From NCBI GenBank assembly GCA_007449985.2, contig VIIQ02000079.1:248001-312000 (forward strand): a DNA stretch of 64,000 bases, read 5' to 3'. The translations under genes and the position numbers were made by a program. A model generated the notes under the pieces. That model was not told the origin of the DNA. It did not search any database and worked only from the letters and a program-made list of their open reading frames with translations. Positions 1-13,193 of this stretch are shown piece by piece. The stretch comes from Desmodesmus armatus (lineage: Eukaryota > Chlorophyta > Chlorophyceae > Sphaeropleales > Scenedesmaceae). Each line of letters opens with the position of its first letter. Positions within the stretch are counted from its first letter, which is position 1.

Positions 1-113
1 GACCTCGAACACTCATTGTTCTCGCCCGTTGCTTCAAGTCCATCCGAATCCATTCATCGCATCAGGCCAACCAAACTCTCTCTCTCCAGCCGTGCCGCAC
101 CCCGCGCTTCACA

Positions 114-1465
114 ATGGTTTACTGTGGATGCAAGACGTGCTGTGGCAAGATGACATGGTGCACGAGCATTCTGCTCCTGCTTGCAGCAGCAGCGGCCCTG
201 GCAGCTGGTGAGTGACGTACCCAGGGCAGGGCCACATGGACCACCCCTTTTGGCGTGTAGTTGATGATATGTTGCATCTGATCGGGCTGCCACATGCGTG
301 CTGCAGGCCTGTATGTTTCCGTGCCATGCATCGGCAGGTTGACCACCTGCATCAGAAGCCCAGAGGCAAACACTAGCACTCAACAATGCTGGAACAGCTT
401 CTGGCAGTGCACAGCTGCGGGCAAGGCAGGTGAGTTCATCAAGTGGTGTCAGGTTGGCGTGTCAGCAGGGTACTTGCCGTGCACCCAACCCAGAACATAT
501 CAAGCACTTTTGCATTCCTCCCCGCCCCGCCCCCTTGCTTGCCAAGTTCTAGGGTGGGGGAGCATGGGTGAGCACCACCCGCAAAGGTCACTCTGGATGT
601 ACCTGAGTCACATCCCGGCACAATGGATGCATCACAACCTTGCATGCGACAGCATGGCAACTGTACATCTGGGCACATGTCCACAGCAGGGAACAAGCGC
701 CAAGCTGCTGCTTTGTCCGCTGCTGCTGCTGTGCAGGTGGACTGTACTTCTTCTTGGCCATTGCTGGAGGAGCCTGCCTCCTCCTCAGCCTGCTGACCTG
801 CTGCTGCTTCTGCTGCCAGCGCCGCCCTGGATCAGCACCCAAGCCCTCCAGGAAGGACAGGAAGCAGGTAATGACAGCTGGTGGTGTCGCCGCCCCCCCC
901 CCCCATTCTCAGGGTGAAATGGGCTGCCAGCCTGGCTGGCTACCAGCCTGGCTACCCTCTGCAGAATCCTTGCCTGCCTGCCTGCACAGCTCAGCTCAGC
1001 TCAGCTCAGCTCAGCTCGACCACGCAGCACCACCAGTCTGAGTCCCAAGCTCTACCTGGTGCTCAACTGCCACACATCAGCTGTGTGGGAGGACGGGGTG
1101 CCACAGAGACTGCCTTTTTCTCTGCCCTGATTTGCCCTGACAGGCATATCACGGCAGGGTTGCTCTCACGCAGTGCTATGTGTACTTGTGTACGCGCATA
1201 CATGTTACACTTGTAGCTGTGAAAAGCCCCTGTCAGCCTGCGACTGATATGGATGGCACCGTACCTGTGACATATCTCACGCTCATGCCGATGATGGTAT
1301 GCTGTCTCGCAGGATCAGTTCATGTCATCTTCCGCAAGCGCCACCACCGCTCCTACCCAGGCCTCAGCGCCACAGGCCAGCGACGCAGCAGCCTACTCTG
1401 ACCAGTTTTCCGCATACAGCGGGTACCCAGCGCCAGGAACCAAGCCCAGTGTGGCCCATGTGTGA
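114..1465 (+). CDS. Small cysteine-rich membrane protein, function unknown (4 exons)
   Basis: Exons 114-207, 307-429, 737-867 and 1313-1465 join with consistent phases (1, 1, 0) into a 166-residue protein. It opens with a Cys/Lys cluster (MVYCGCKTCCGK), then a hydrophobic Leu/Ala segment at about residues 17-32 that could be a signal anchor. A short polar loop with several Cys follows. A second hydrophobic segment (about 73-98) ends in CCCFCC before a basic stretch. The tail is rich in Ser, Ala, Pro and Tyr. The cysteines beside both membrane segments are plausible palmitoylation sites (inference). Each intron has GT..AG ends. I do not recognise the family; the short-loop two-segment topology is only loosely tetraspanin-like and I would not assign it there. 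Confidence 0.65.
988..1018. repeat. AGCTC pentanucleotide microsatellite in intron
   Basis: About six tandem copies of a CAGCT/AGCTC pentamer lie in the third intron of the small membrane-protein gene, next to a TGCC-rich tract and downstream of a poly-C run near 896-904. Confidence 0.85.
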
Positions 1466-3135
1466 GCAGCACAAGCCTGAGGGCTGACCCTTTGTGTTGA
1501 GGAGCTCGCAATGTTTACATGCGGGCACGGGGGATATGGCTGCTGCCTTGATCTTGACAGTTACATGTGGCGGTAACCAAGAGCAGCTGATGGTGGCGGT
1601 GGATGGTGAACGCATGACGAGTGCTTGGGGCCGCTTGGACTGATATGTGGTGGTTAGCCCCCGACTGGATTGACGTCATGTGCAGTTTGTACAGTGTGCT
1701 GTGCTGTTACAGTACAGTACTGCAGGGCATAAGTGGGCCTGGGTAGTATGGACTAGACAACATGTGATGCATAGTTGTGCCTGCTGTGAACAGGGTTAGG
1801 TCGATCGCCTGGGTGCTGTGATATGCGGTGGTCCACATTTCAACCCACTGTTGCGCGGCAACCATAATAGTTGCCAGACAGTCAACACAACATTCTAATG
1901 CGGCTGGTGTTGTTGGCTGTGGTTATCATCGGTCTTGTCGACTTGGGGTGTTGGACACAATCGAAATGCTGCCACCTGCGCGCAGTTACCCAGGCGAGCT
2001 GCTGCGTTGCAGGGGTGACACCCCTGCCATCCGCATACCAAACACACCAAAGCGTGATGCGTGCTTTGTGATGACAATTCAGCCGCATGTATATGAAGCG
2101 TTGCAGAGGTGCTGCTCACACATCCTGGCTTGCATGTACCGGTCCTGAGGGTGCACCAATTTGTGTCTCTTTATCGTCAGCATTCTTATATGCATGTGTG
2201 GCATGATGGATTACTGGCCACAAGCTGTGTACAGCCAGTATGAGAACTGTGTGGGAAGCAGTAAGTGCCTGCAAGGAGGGGTTTGACTGGGCATGATGGA
2301 CAGGCAGGCTGCATCTGCACTTGAGCTGTGGCAATGTAACGGATCAGCAGCACTGCGTGGCTGTACCATACTCAAGAACCTATGTGCTTGAAAGCTGTGA
2401 CCACAAGTCATATGCCAACTGAGGATCTGAGAAACCAAGCTGTTTGCAACATGCAGCCAGTCCACCACAGCATCGAGGGCGCCAAGAGAGGTGGGCTGCC
2501 ACCAAGCAGCAGAGGCTGATGTCCACTCACACCGTCTGACATCTGTGCAGTCAAAGCAAGAACTGAATGTATTGAACCATGTAACAGGAACAGTATTGCG
2601 GCTGAAGCCCCACAAGATTTGCCAATTCACTTCCCCAGGCGCCAGTGCATGCCAACAGTGAGGGTCACATAGCTCCTTGCCCCAGCAGGAGTGCAGGCCT
2701 TGCAGCAGAAAGGACCCATGGCATGGGCAGGCTGTTACAGTCCAGGAAACAACAATTTGTCGTTGCTGACCGCTACACAACCGGGCAAGCTGAGTGGGCT
2801 CAAATCAAGCAAAGTTACACCTGCAGCTATGAAGCTCAAGAGCTCATGCCAGCCATTCACTCATGAGCTCATGACACGATGCCCTTGGCTGGGCCTCAAG
2901 TCCAAGCGTGTTGCAGCATGAGCCTTCCCAGCACAGCAGCTTGCCAAGTCCCCGGGGGACTTGAGGCTTGGATATTAAACCCCACCCCAGCACTGACCAA
3001 TACTTGAGATTTTCAGCACAACATCCTTCTGCTGCTGACTCTCAACGGCAGCATTCATGCCAGCTGTGCTGCAGCACACTCCTGTTCTAACAAAAACTGT
3101 CTGCTTGAGGCATACTTGAATCACAACATCCCCTG
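1466..3135. other. Intergenic, no gene seen
   Basis: This stretch holds the 3' flanks of two convergent genes: the plus-strand membrane-protein gene ending at 1465 and the minus-strand mS33 gene ending at 3136. Short open frames on both strands show no splice-consistent or family-like protein. TTACA motifs (TGTAA on the minus strand) at 2735-2739 and 2815-2819 are candidate poly(A) signals for mS33. Confidence 0.5.
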
Positions 3136-4101
3136 TTACTTCTTTGCACGTTTGCCCTGGCCCTTCTTTGGTGGGCCACCTCCTGTCGCACGAGCCGTTT
3201 CCACCCTCGCCTGGCGCCTGCAACGAGGAGCGGGGTAGGTGAGCAAATGATAACAATTGGGGGTGGGTGAGCCAAAACAGCAGCAATGAAGAACACGCGG
3301 CAGCAGAGAGTGCCGGAGTATGCTGGCATCACATGGGCAAATCATTTTGCCAGTGGCAGGATCAGCCAGCAGCACTAGCACGGATTCTTGTGAACACCTG
3401 CATTGATCATCACCAGCACTCAAGCACACCCCAGTTATCGCTGTGTTCGAGCCATTGGGCCACTCACTCTTCCTCAACATCATCCAACAGCATTGGCCTT
3501 TTGGGTCCTGTAAGCGTGAAGTACCAATCCGCAATGAACCGCCCTTTGAGCGGTTTGAGGATGGCCTTGCGCCCAGAGCGCTGGCCGTTTCCTAAATGGT
3601 GCTCAAACACCTGGGCACGAACGGCCCTGAGCTCAGCTCGCTGCCAGACATGTGCCGTTGCTTGCTGCTTTTCTGGGGTGGTGTTGCTGCTGCTGCTGCC
3701 CGTTGCGCTGGTGGAAGTGCCACTGGCGCTGCCTTCTGAACTGTTGATGTTGCTGCTTGGATTGCTGGGGGTGGTGCTGAATGGTCGAGGGCAGTGACAG
3801 CTGCTGCTGCTGCTGCTGCTGAGGCCAGCGACATGACTTCCCCAATGGGGTGACCCCAAGCTGCACAGCGACTGGAGGACAGCAGCACTGGCAAAATGGG
3901 CCACAAGCGGTAGGTTGTGCGACGCTCTGCCGGGTAATACGCACCATAGCTGTGCCATAGCTGTGTGCAGATCAAGTGCAAGCTTAACAAGACAAGAGGC
4001 CCAGGGAAGGTCTGTGTGGGTGTAGGCTGTGTTTGCAAACACTTATACTGAGTGATCAAGGTGACATTGCTGAGGGACTTGGGCGCAGGGGGTGTAGTCA
4101 T
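3136..4101 (-). CDS. MRPS33: Mitochondrial small-subunit ribosomal protein mS33 (MRPS33)
   Basis: Three minus-strand exons, 4101-4049, 3626-3468 and 3217-3136, join with matching phases into 97 residues, the usual length for plant mS33. Family features are visible: an N-terminal VRAQVFEHHLGNGQRSGRK stretch like the plant ARARIFGH..PTGQRS region, a following L.PLKGRFIADWYF segment matching the K.L.G..VAEWYP region, and a basic C-terminus GGGPPKKGQGKRAKK like the conserved KPKKGEGKRA tail. mS33 is a structural component of the small subunit of the mitochondrial ribosome. The start was chosen because it is the only ATG giving a plant-like N-terminus with a correct donor (GTATAAGT). The gene is divergent from the kinase gene starting at 4224. 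The last exon was placed by its acceptor (TTGCAG) and its fit to the conserved tail. Confidence 0.9.
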
Positions 4102-4223
4102 TAGAGCAACTGTAGTCATCCCCATGAACACGTCTGCTGACCGTCCGACACCGGACGTTCTTTCGGGATCAAATCTGGCTTTTGATGGCAACACAAAGCC
4201 AAGCTTCGACCTGACGCGACAGC
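4102..4223. promoter_or_regulatory. 122-bp divergent promoter region between mS33 and kinase
   Basis: Only 122 bp separate the two start codons, so both 5' UTRs and core promoters must lie here or overlap the transcribed regions. A short inverted repeat, GTCCG-ACAC-CGGAC, lies near 4142-4155. No clear TATA box is visible. A shared bidirectional promoter is inferred from spacing alone. Confidence 0.5.
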
Positions 4224-7200
4224 ATGGGAGCCTGCCTCAGCAAACCGGCCCCTGTGCCGGAAGGAGGGGTCAAATCGGCACAGAATGATCAGTACAAGCT
4301 ACAGACGCAGGTTGCTGCCGTCCAGGAGACTCGCCAGGAGGCTCGCCCCGCGCCTGCAGCAGGGGCAGACACACCATCCATCGACATACTGCCTGCCCCG
4401 CCCTCTGTGGCACCATCAGTCTCCATACTGCCTCCTTGGGTTAGCCACAATGACTCAGACATAAACAGGAGGGCATCCTCCAGCGCAGCAGTCAGCACGA
4501 CGAACACCAGCAACCCCGCAGCGAACGCCCTCAGGAGCAACCTGTCTGAGGTGCGCTCGACGCGTTGGAGGTGCTGGGCATGGGGCCTTGCTGGATGTGT
4601 TGGCATGCATCTGATCGGCACCTGCATGTGGCACAGCAGTGTGGCACAGCAGTATCACTGGTATGATCTGCATCTTGGTACAACAGCACGGTCAGTGAGG
4701 GCCTCCCTATGTCAATCCTGGTGCTCGGAGTATCAGGGGGTGGCAGCAGGGACGCAACATGCACTTCTGGTTTCTTGGGTGACGTTTGCATCACACGTTG
4801 CCTCATGTCCAGTATGTTTTTGATTGCTGTTGTCCGCAGGTCAAGTCTGTGCTGCAGCAACTGACAGCCATGAATCCAAACCCAACGATAGGTCTGGCAG
4901 AAGCTGCAGAGATGCTTTGCAAGCACTTGGGTGTGGCGCTTGTCAGGTGTGAACGGCGCCAGCAATGGGGAAGGAGGGCAGGCACCAGCAGTTGCTACTG
5001 CGGTGTGGATGGCCCCAGCACACAGGAGCTAGCAGCCAACTCTGCTGTACAATCAGTTATGGACTGCTTGATTAGGCGGGCAGCAGCTCCCCACGGCAGC
5101 TGTCATGGTTTGTTTTAAGCCGTCAGCCCACACAGCAGCTGGTTCCCTGTTTGTGGTGCAGGAGCACCCATAGCACCTTGCATGATGTGACAATCCATCA
5201 CGGGCCGTGCTGTGTAGAGGTCATGCACATGTATGCCTCAAGTCTCTCCATTACGCACGGGGTGGTGTGAAGGAGACACTGCATCGGCACCATGTGTGAC
5301 GTCATCATCATCGGCATCATGATCTCACCTGCAGTGGTGGTGCTGCTTGTCCCTGCTGCTCGTGTACTCCTCTTTCATGGCATGCCTGTCTCCTGTGGCC
5401 CTCCCTGCCCTCCACAGCATCGTGGCCTGCACAGAGGGCCTTGCCTCGTACATCCTGCTGGCCAGCTACGGCTCTGGTGCTGCTGAATTGGAGAAGAATG
5501 TGGTGATGAAGGGCGCTGACTGGTCCCCCTTCCTGCTGGACAGCCACACCAACCACATCTACTACAGCGTCGAGAACAAGGACCAGGCACTCACACTGCC
5601 AGAGGTAGCTGCTGCATGGGGGTTGGGGTGGTGTGGAGGGACAGGCATAGCCAGGTGCCCTGATACGAGTGTTGCGTTACTCTGTGTGCTGAACAGGGCT
5701 TGTGTGAAGGCTTTTCGTGTGTTGCTTCGTTGGCTTGGTGTTATGAGCCTTGCCCAACAGCTGATGTGGTAGGTTGTGGGGCAGGCCAGAGATGCTGCAG
5801 TGATCCTAGGTTGGTGGATGTGCACACCTCTGCAGTGCTGTGCTGGTGCTCAGGCGTTGACCCATGTGTTAGGACAGGGATTACTTGCGTAGCTAGCATA
5901 CTATCAACATGCAAGTCACATGCAAGCAGTCTATGAGGCATGCCAACATAGTCCGACGAGGATGGCAAACCGGGTGTGTAGCAACATGAGCATGTGTGCA
6001 AATTGTGTACTGCAGGACTGGGATGCCCTGTACCGTGTCGCTGGCATCAAGAGCTTCATGGCTGTGCCCATAGGGGGCGCAGGGGAGGTGCTGGGGCTGC
6101 TGACAATCGCCAAGCACGAACCAGGCGCCTTCAATGATGAGTGGTGCGTGGCTGGCAGGCAACAGGCAGGCGCGCTGCTTTGCACTCATGGCATGACCAG
6201 CTGTCTTGTGTGGAGCCTGTCTGGAGACTGCCCTGGTCAAAGCGGGGGCATGGGCAGTGTCCCAGCAGCTGCTTGGTGATTGTATTTGACAGCATCAGCT
6301 GCATGGTGACAGCAGTGCGGATCGGCACCAATCCCTCAGTGTTGTGCTGTTGGTGTGCTGCCCATGCTGCTGCGTGTGGCATGTGCTGCTGGTTGTGGTT
6401 TGCAGGTGGGAGCCGATGCTGGGTGTGCTGGCAGTGGGGCTATACCCTCAGCTGCGCAACGAGCAGGTGGCGTACCTGTGCCACCTGGTGCGGGTGCTGC
6501 ACAACACACAGGACTACCTGGCCCTAGTGGCGCTGCTGCTGCAGGTGGGCCAGCCTGGCGATTTTGGTGTGGGGGGGGGGGGCTGGATGGGCGTGTTGCC
6601 CCACTCATGCGGACGGGGTCAGCAGCCGATGGTGGCCAGCGGCGGGGGAAGGGAGTTGCAGCAGGAAGTTCAGCAGGGAGTTGGCACCTGGTGTGCAGTG
6701 CTGCTAGTTGCTGCTTTGGCCCTGTTCTCCTGCCAGCCTGGTGCTTGTCGGGGGACTGGTACGCCTCCCTGCAGTGCAGAAGCGCTCTTGACCCTGCACC
6801 ACCTGCTAGGAGGGGAAGTGCACAAGTATGGCAAACTGAACATCGCATGTGACGTGCACGGATGTTTGTGTGGATAAGTGGGGATGTCCTAGGCGCATTG
6901 GAAGACAACCATCTTGAACAACTATGTATGCGTGTTAGGCATAGGGAAAGTATGTGTAGCATACTGTGAACATGCATGCAGCAAGTCTGTGCTGTGCTGT
7001 GCTGTGGTGTGTCAGGGTGCTCACCGGCTGCTGCTGAAGACCACCAACATCAAGATGGGGGTGCGGCTGGGGCTGCTGAAGCAGGACCACAGCAGGGCAC
7101 TGGTGTTTGAGGTGGACAGCGCAAAGATGAAGGGTGAGAAGCAGGACTGGATGCAGCTGGGCGGGCAGACTGGGACCCACTCAGGACTTGTTTCTGTTCT

Positions 7201-10200
7201 GCTCAGGTTTTACAGCAGACCCAGCTGACTCAAGTATGGGTGTTTGCATGTATGTTGCACTCTGGTTTGGTGGTTGCTATCCGATGTGTCGGGCCCTGCT
7301 CAAGGCTGCCATGGAAGGGTCCTGGCAGGCCCGGTTGCAGCTGCTGGTTTGGTGGGCGGGGTCTGCCGTGAGCAGCGTCGGCAAGGACAGTCTGCCTGTG
7401 TTGTGTATCAGCCGTCCCTGCTGTCATGCCTGACATCTGTCTCCCCTGTGTGTGTATCAGCCGTCCCTGCTGTCACGCCTGACAACTGTCCTCCCCTGTG
7501 TGTGTCAGCCGTCCCTGCTGTCACGCCTGACAACTGTCCTCCCCTGTGTTGAATACATGAGTTGCACCCATCAAGTACACGTCTTGTGACCAGTCGTAAT
7601 GTTGACCTGCTAGTCTCAAAAATGCGTTCCGACATGCGCATGGGGGTTAACAGGGTTGCATGTTCCTTGCCTTGCAGAGACGGACTACCTCACTGCCAGC
7701 ACCACGCGTGAGACCATGGCCGACATCACCATCACGGAGATTGGCCTGGAGAACACGCTGCTGCTGGACGCCATCAACAAGGGCAAGGCGCGCTTCGTCA
7801 GCGACTGCGCAAGCTACCTGCAGGTGCGCGGCGACGGCGGGGGGGGGGGGTGCTGAGTCACACAGGCAGCAGCAGCATCATGTGTGTCAGGGGCGGTGGT
7901 GGCGGCTGGGATGGTGTACGTGCATGATATTGTCAGTTGGTGAAGCACGCTGTCACTGACATAGTACATTTTGATACGTGGGACGGAAGACTGGCTATTG
8001 TGTGTCGCTGAGCGGTAGACTGGCTATCACTGTCGCCGAGCGGGTGAGTACCGTATCCGGCAGTTTGTCCTGTGGTATGGGTGCAAATGCAAGGCATCGC
8101 GCCACTGTGATGGGTCTCGTGCGAGTTACTGGGATGGGGGGTGTCTGGACGGGGAAGGGGTGTGTGTGCATGCCGGTTATCAGCAGTGTTCTGTGGCAGC
8201 CGTGGATGGCAGGCAGCTTATGGCATCAGGGTTTGGGAAAGCTCCGCTTTTGCTCTTACCCTTAACGCTCTCCCAAAACTCCGTGCAAGTCAAGGTGCGC
8301 ACAGAACCACTCCCTGCTGAGGTTGCTCTCATCACCTGTTGTTGACCACCAACACAGCAAACCTGCCCCATGCCTTTCCATATAAATTTATATCTTTTTA
8401 TTTTTCTTATATAGTATTATTAGTACTAAATTTTATATAGTATTCTTAGTACTAAATATTTTTGTCATGTTTTTACCACTATCTCTGTGTCCTGCAGAGC
8501 TGCATGAAGCCTGCCACTGACATCTTCATCAGCAGCCAGCAGATGGTGGCCTCCATTGTGGTGCTGCCCCTGATGTATGGGGACCAGAACCTGGGTGGAC
8601 TGTACTTCACGCTGGAGACACCTAGCAACTTCCAGAACATCAAGGACATGCTCATGGGCTTTGTGAACAGCATTGTGCTGGTGCTGCTGCAGAGGCTGGA
8701 GGGGCGGCTGCACCACATGTGGGATGCAGTCGTGCAGGTGGGTGGCAGCGGCGTTGGCCACTGGTGTGGCAGTTTTGCATGCAACAGCTTGCATGCAGCT
8801 CATCATGTCTCAACACATGAGTTGCATCCACATGTAATTGCAAGACACGCAACGGTGTTTGTTTATATGTTAAGCACATCCCATCGCATCGCATGGAGCA
8901 GTTGGCAGGCACTGAATGGCCAGTACATGCCCACTCAGCCATTGCAACGGCGCCTGTTTTGCAAGGAACCTGTTTTGTCCAGCGGCTCGCCCCCCCCCCC
9001 TCGCCACAGTTCTGTGGTTCGTACCCTAAACATGTGTGGTTGTGATCCGCTGCTGCTTTTGTGTGCAGCGCCCGCTCACCATGAATGCCACCAGCACGGC
9101 AGGCAGCGGCAGCCTGGAAGCACGGGACCTGTCAGCCCTGCAGCAGCAGGCAGCACTGGCGGCAGCGATGCAGGCGGGATCAACAGCAGCGGGCAGCATG
9201 GCAGCGCCAGACGGCGCTGCTGCTGACGCGCCAGCAGCGGATGGTGTCGGTGGCGGCGGGTCCATGGCAGTGGATGGGGACGGCGGCAACATGGGCATGG
9301 GGATGTTGGGCGGGGGTGTCGGTGGTGCAGCAGCAGGGGGCAGTATGCTGTCACCGCCTGGGGTCGATGGTGGCGGCAGCATGGTGGTGAACGACAACAG
9401 CACCGGCGCTTTGAACAAGAAGCTGTTTGTCAAGCGCAGCTGCACAGAGGCCATGCTCAAGGTGGGTGTGTTTGTTGGAGAGGATGTCGAGTGGGCCCGT
9501 TGATGCATATGTGTCTCTGACCTTGGGACACAGTGGTGCCTGCAGTCTTCCTGCTGAAGGGCACTGCCATGGGCGGTGTGCCCTGCACATACACGCTTGA
9601 GTGTGGGTGCCAGTCCTTCTTTTGCCTCTGGCAGTCAACCTTGCCGTGCGGGAGGGCACGCAACTTTGTGCTGCCGGATTTCCGTGATGCAAACCCCCTG
9701 TGTAGACACAGGATGTGCATCCAGCTAAAACGCCAACCGTCCAGAGTTGTGATATTCCAAACTTCGTCATGTGCTCTGCGCCTGGCTGGCTTTTTGTTCT
9801 GAGCAGGTCCTGCAGCACGAGATCCGCAAGACGCATGCGCGCAACCAGAAGGTGGAGTGGGTTGACGACCTGGTGCTGATGGAGACCATTGGCAAGGGAG
9901 GCTTTGGTGTGGTGTACAAGGGCAGCTGGAAGGGCAGCCTGGCAGCAATCAAGGTGGGGTAATTTTATATTATATTTTTTTGCTATTAGTATTGTATTCT
10001 TTTTTGCTATTATCAGAGTGTGGGCTCAGCATGGTAGAGCGATCGCTTTGGGAGCGATAGTGTGACACTGCAGTCAGCAGCAAGTGACCATCAGCTATGT
10101 AGACGAGTTCAAGTGCGGGTGATGTGCGTAAATGCCGTAATGGGGAGCAGTGCAGAGATGCTTGCTGGTGGGCATTTCGTGGGATGTTATGCCACAGCAA

Positions 10201-13123
10201 TGGCAAAACAGCGTCCACCTTGTGCAATGTTCAGTGACCTCAACAGTGTGGGCATGCCCTCCATATTCATGTATACTGCAGCCTTTGGCATGGGCTGTCA
10301 AGCCTATGGTTTGCAGCCTGTCCATACCATCCCTGCGGCCGGCCCTTACCCTGTCCCCCCATTGAGCCTCTGGCTCCCCTGCGGGTTGCACGGCAAGCCG
10401 TGCCAAATATTGTAACCGTAACTGTATAATCCGGCGGTCATTTTCTGTGCAGGTGATGTATGCGCCCATGAGCCCCTGGCTCCCTTGCGGGTCGCACGGC
10501 TTGCCGTGCCAAATACTGTAACCGTAACTGTATAATCCGGCGGTCATTTTCTGTGCAGGTGATGTATGCGCCCATGAGCCCCTGGCTCCCTTGCGGGTCG
10601 CACGGCTTGCCGTGCCAAATACTGTAACCGTAACTGTATAATGTGGCGGTCATTTTCTGTGCAGGTGATGTATGCGCGCCAGCACGAGCGTCAGGCCATG
10701 AAGGATGCCTTGGAGATGGCTGTGCTGACGACTGTGAGCCACCCCAACATCATCCAGGTCTACAACTGCTTCACAGACATGGTGGAGGATGCAGGTGGGC
10801 CACCTTGTGCTGGACGGCCTGACTTGCCTGGGGCTGCAAGGATTGCGACGGCATTTCCACTTTTGTGATGCTGCGTGTGACGACGTGTTGTGTCTAGGGC
10901 TGTTTGTGTTTTCGTGTGGCATGTCAGTGTGTTTGGCATAGAGGATGCATGTTGGCAGCTAGCATACTATGAACATGCAACAGTACATGCAAGCAATCTA
11001 TGAGGCACACCAACATAGTCCGACAAGGATAGCATGTGTGCCCTGAGCCTTCCCTTTGTCCCGCACCCATATGTGTCTGCAGGCACCACCCCCAGTGCCA
11101 ACCAGCCTGAGGGCCGCATCAATGTGAGGTTCAGGAGGCTGGAGCCTGAGGAGGACAGGAGCCTGGCCACATGCAACATTGGTGAGTGGGAACACAGCAG
11201 CACTAAATGCTTACACTCACTACACAAACGGTTGCTCTCCAACGTGTGCAGTCAGTCCCGTCTCCCTAAGGACAACGCATCTGCAACACCCGCGGTGGCC
11301 CAAGCAGCTGCACATGCAGTAACAGAGGCTTCCAGCACCCACCTTTTTTCTACACAGCAGCACTCGGCGCTTCAAGTGTCAGCTATAGCTGCAGTCATTG
11401 GGGCTGCAGACAGCTGTGGGCAGGCTTGGCCTGTGCCTATCAGATAGGCAGGCGTGGTTTGATGCATGTGTGGGTCAAGCAAACACAAGTGAAGTTTTTG
11501 CTTGTTCATCATCATGAAGAGATCATCCTCATAACACGCACTGGGTGTCGGCTGCACATGTGACATGTACTGCATGTGCTGTGCTGTTTTGGCTGTGCTG
11601 TGCTGTGCTGTGCTGCCGTGCAGTGGTGATGGAGTACTGTGACAAGGGCAGCCTCAGGCATGCCATGAAGCGCGGGGTGTTCCACAAGCGGCTGGGCTCC
11701 ACCAGCGTGGCTGTGGACCTGTGCGCCATCGTGCAGGTGGGGGGAGGGCTGCCGTACAATCTAGGGCTGCACAGTGAGCATGGACAGGGGCGGGTGTGCC
11801 AGTGCCACTAGCATGCACAGCCTGCCGACTGTGTCTTGTTCACAACGCCAGATGATAGCATTGGAATGCTGGCTTTTGTCCCAGAAAAGCCTTTGTGCGT
11901 CCGGGGTGGGGGGCAGACCAAGGTGCGGCTGTGCAGCCTATTTGAGCGGCAGGCGCGGGCGTCTGTGGCATGGTGTGGCCTATCTGCATGTGATGGCTTT
12001 CAAAGCACAGCCGTGTTGAAAAGCAAACCTGTTGGTGCATCTCACAACAGGCCTGCCACTTGACTGGTCGAAAGCCGGCACCTTGCATATCGCAACACCT
12101 GGCAACACATGTGCTGACTCTATGGGATGCTCTTAGTGCGCTTGTCCAATCTGCGGTACTGTTACAATTGTCTGCCGCCTTAGGTTCTGCTGGAGGTTGC
12201 TGCCAGTGTGCAGCACCTGCACAACATGCAGCTGCTGCACTGCGACATCAAGCCAGAGAACGTGCTGCTGAAGAGCGACAACAGCAACCCGCTGGGCTTC
12301 ACCACCAAGCTGTCGGACTTTGGCCTGGCCAAGCTGCTGCGTGACAACTATTACATCATCAACCGCAGCGGCAGCGGCACAGTTACACACCTGGCTCCAG
12401 AGCTGTTCCAGGTACGCCTCTTTGAGGGTTGGCGGTCACTGCAGCTGGATGTAGCCTAGTCTAGGTTTTAGTAAGCAGTCTGTCTCAATGTTTCATGACA
12501 GCTGCAACCATACAGGTGGTTTTGGTCGGGGGCTAAAGCTGCGTATCTGCATCGCAATCGGCACCTGTCGCAGTCCTGAGGAGTTTTCTGCAGCCCACAT
12601 GCAGCTTGTGCAGGACTCACGAACTTGGCTGCACGACAGTGCCCTTTTGCAGTGATGTTCTGCTGGCAAGAAGATTTCTCAGCACAGGGTCCTGGGTTGC
12701 TCAGCACGTCGTGTGGTTGTGTGTAAATGGCACGTGCTGCGCTTGCGCAGACACAGGGAGTGCATCCAGCCAATGCATCAGCCATGCATGCATGCGTGCA
12801 TGCTGGTCACCATTATCGCAGTGACAGGAATCCTGGTCATCAAACACGTGTCTGCCTGTGGTGCTTGCAGGTTGGCAGCAAGATCACGACGGCTGTTGAT
12901 ACCTTCAGCTTTGGTGAGTGGTGCAGTCTCCTGCACGGGCCAAGCACTGCCGACCTATCCGCCTGCCTTGCCTTCCAACCCTGTGTCTGCTTGTGGTCAG
13001 GTTGGGTGGGCTGTCTGCATCGCTCAGGTTTGGAGATTACTGGCATCTGCCAATCCTTTGTGCACATGTGGTCCTGCATTGTAGTATCCAGTGTTTGAAG
13101 GCTTTGGGTCTGTTCCGCTGCTG

Positions 13124-13193
<70 letters not shown>

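Noticed and set aside
3592..4194. Long Ala/Ser/Thr-rich minus-strand frames upstream of mS33 exon 2
   Set aside because: They are intron 1 of mS33 translated through CAG-type repeats; phase and homology place the real first exon at 4049-4101.
7408..7549. CRISPR-like array
   Set aside because: Units are directly adjacent with no unique spacers, in a eukaryotic intron; it is a minisatellite.
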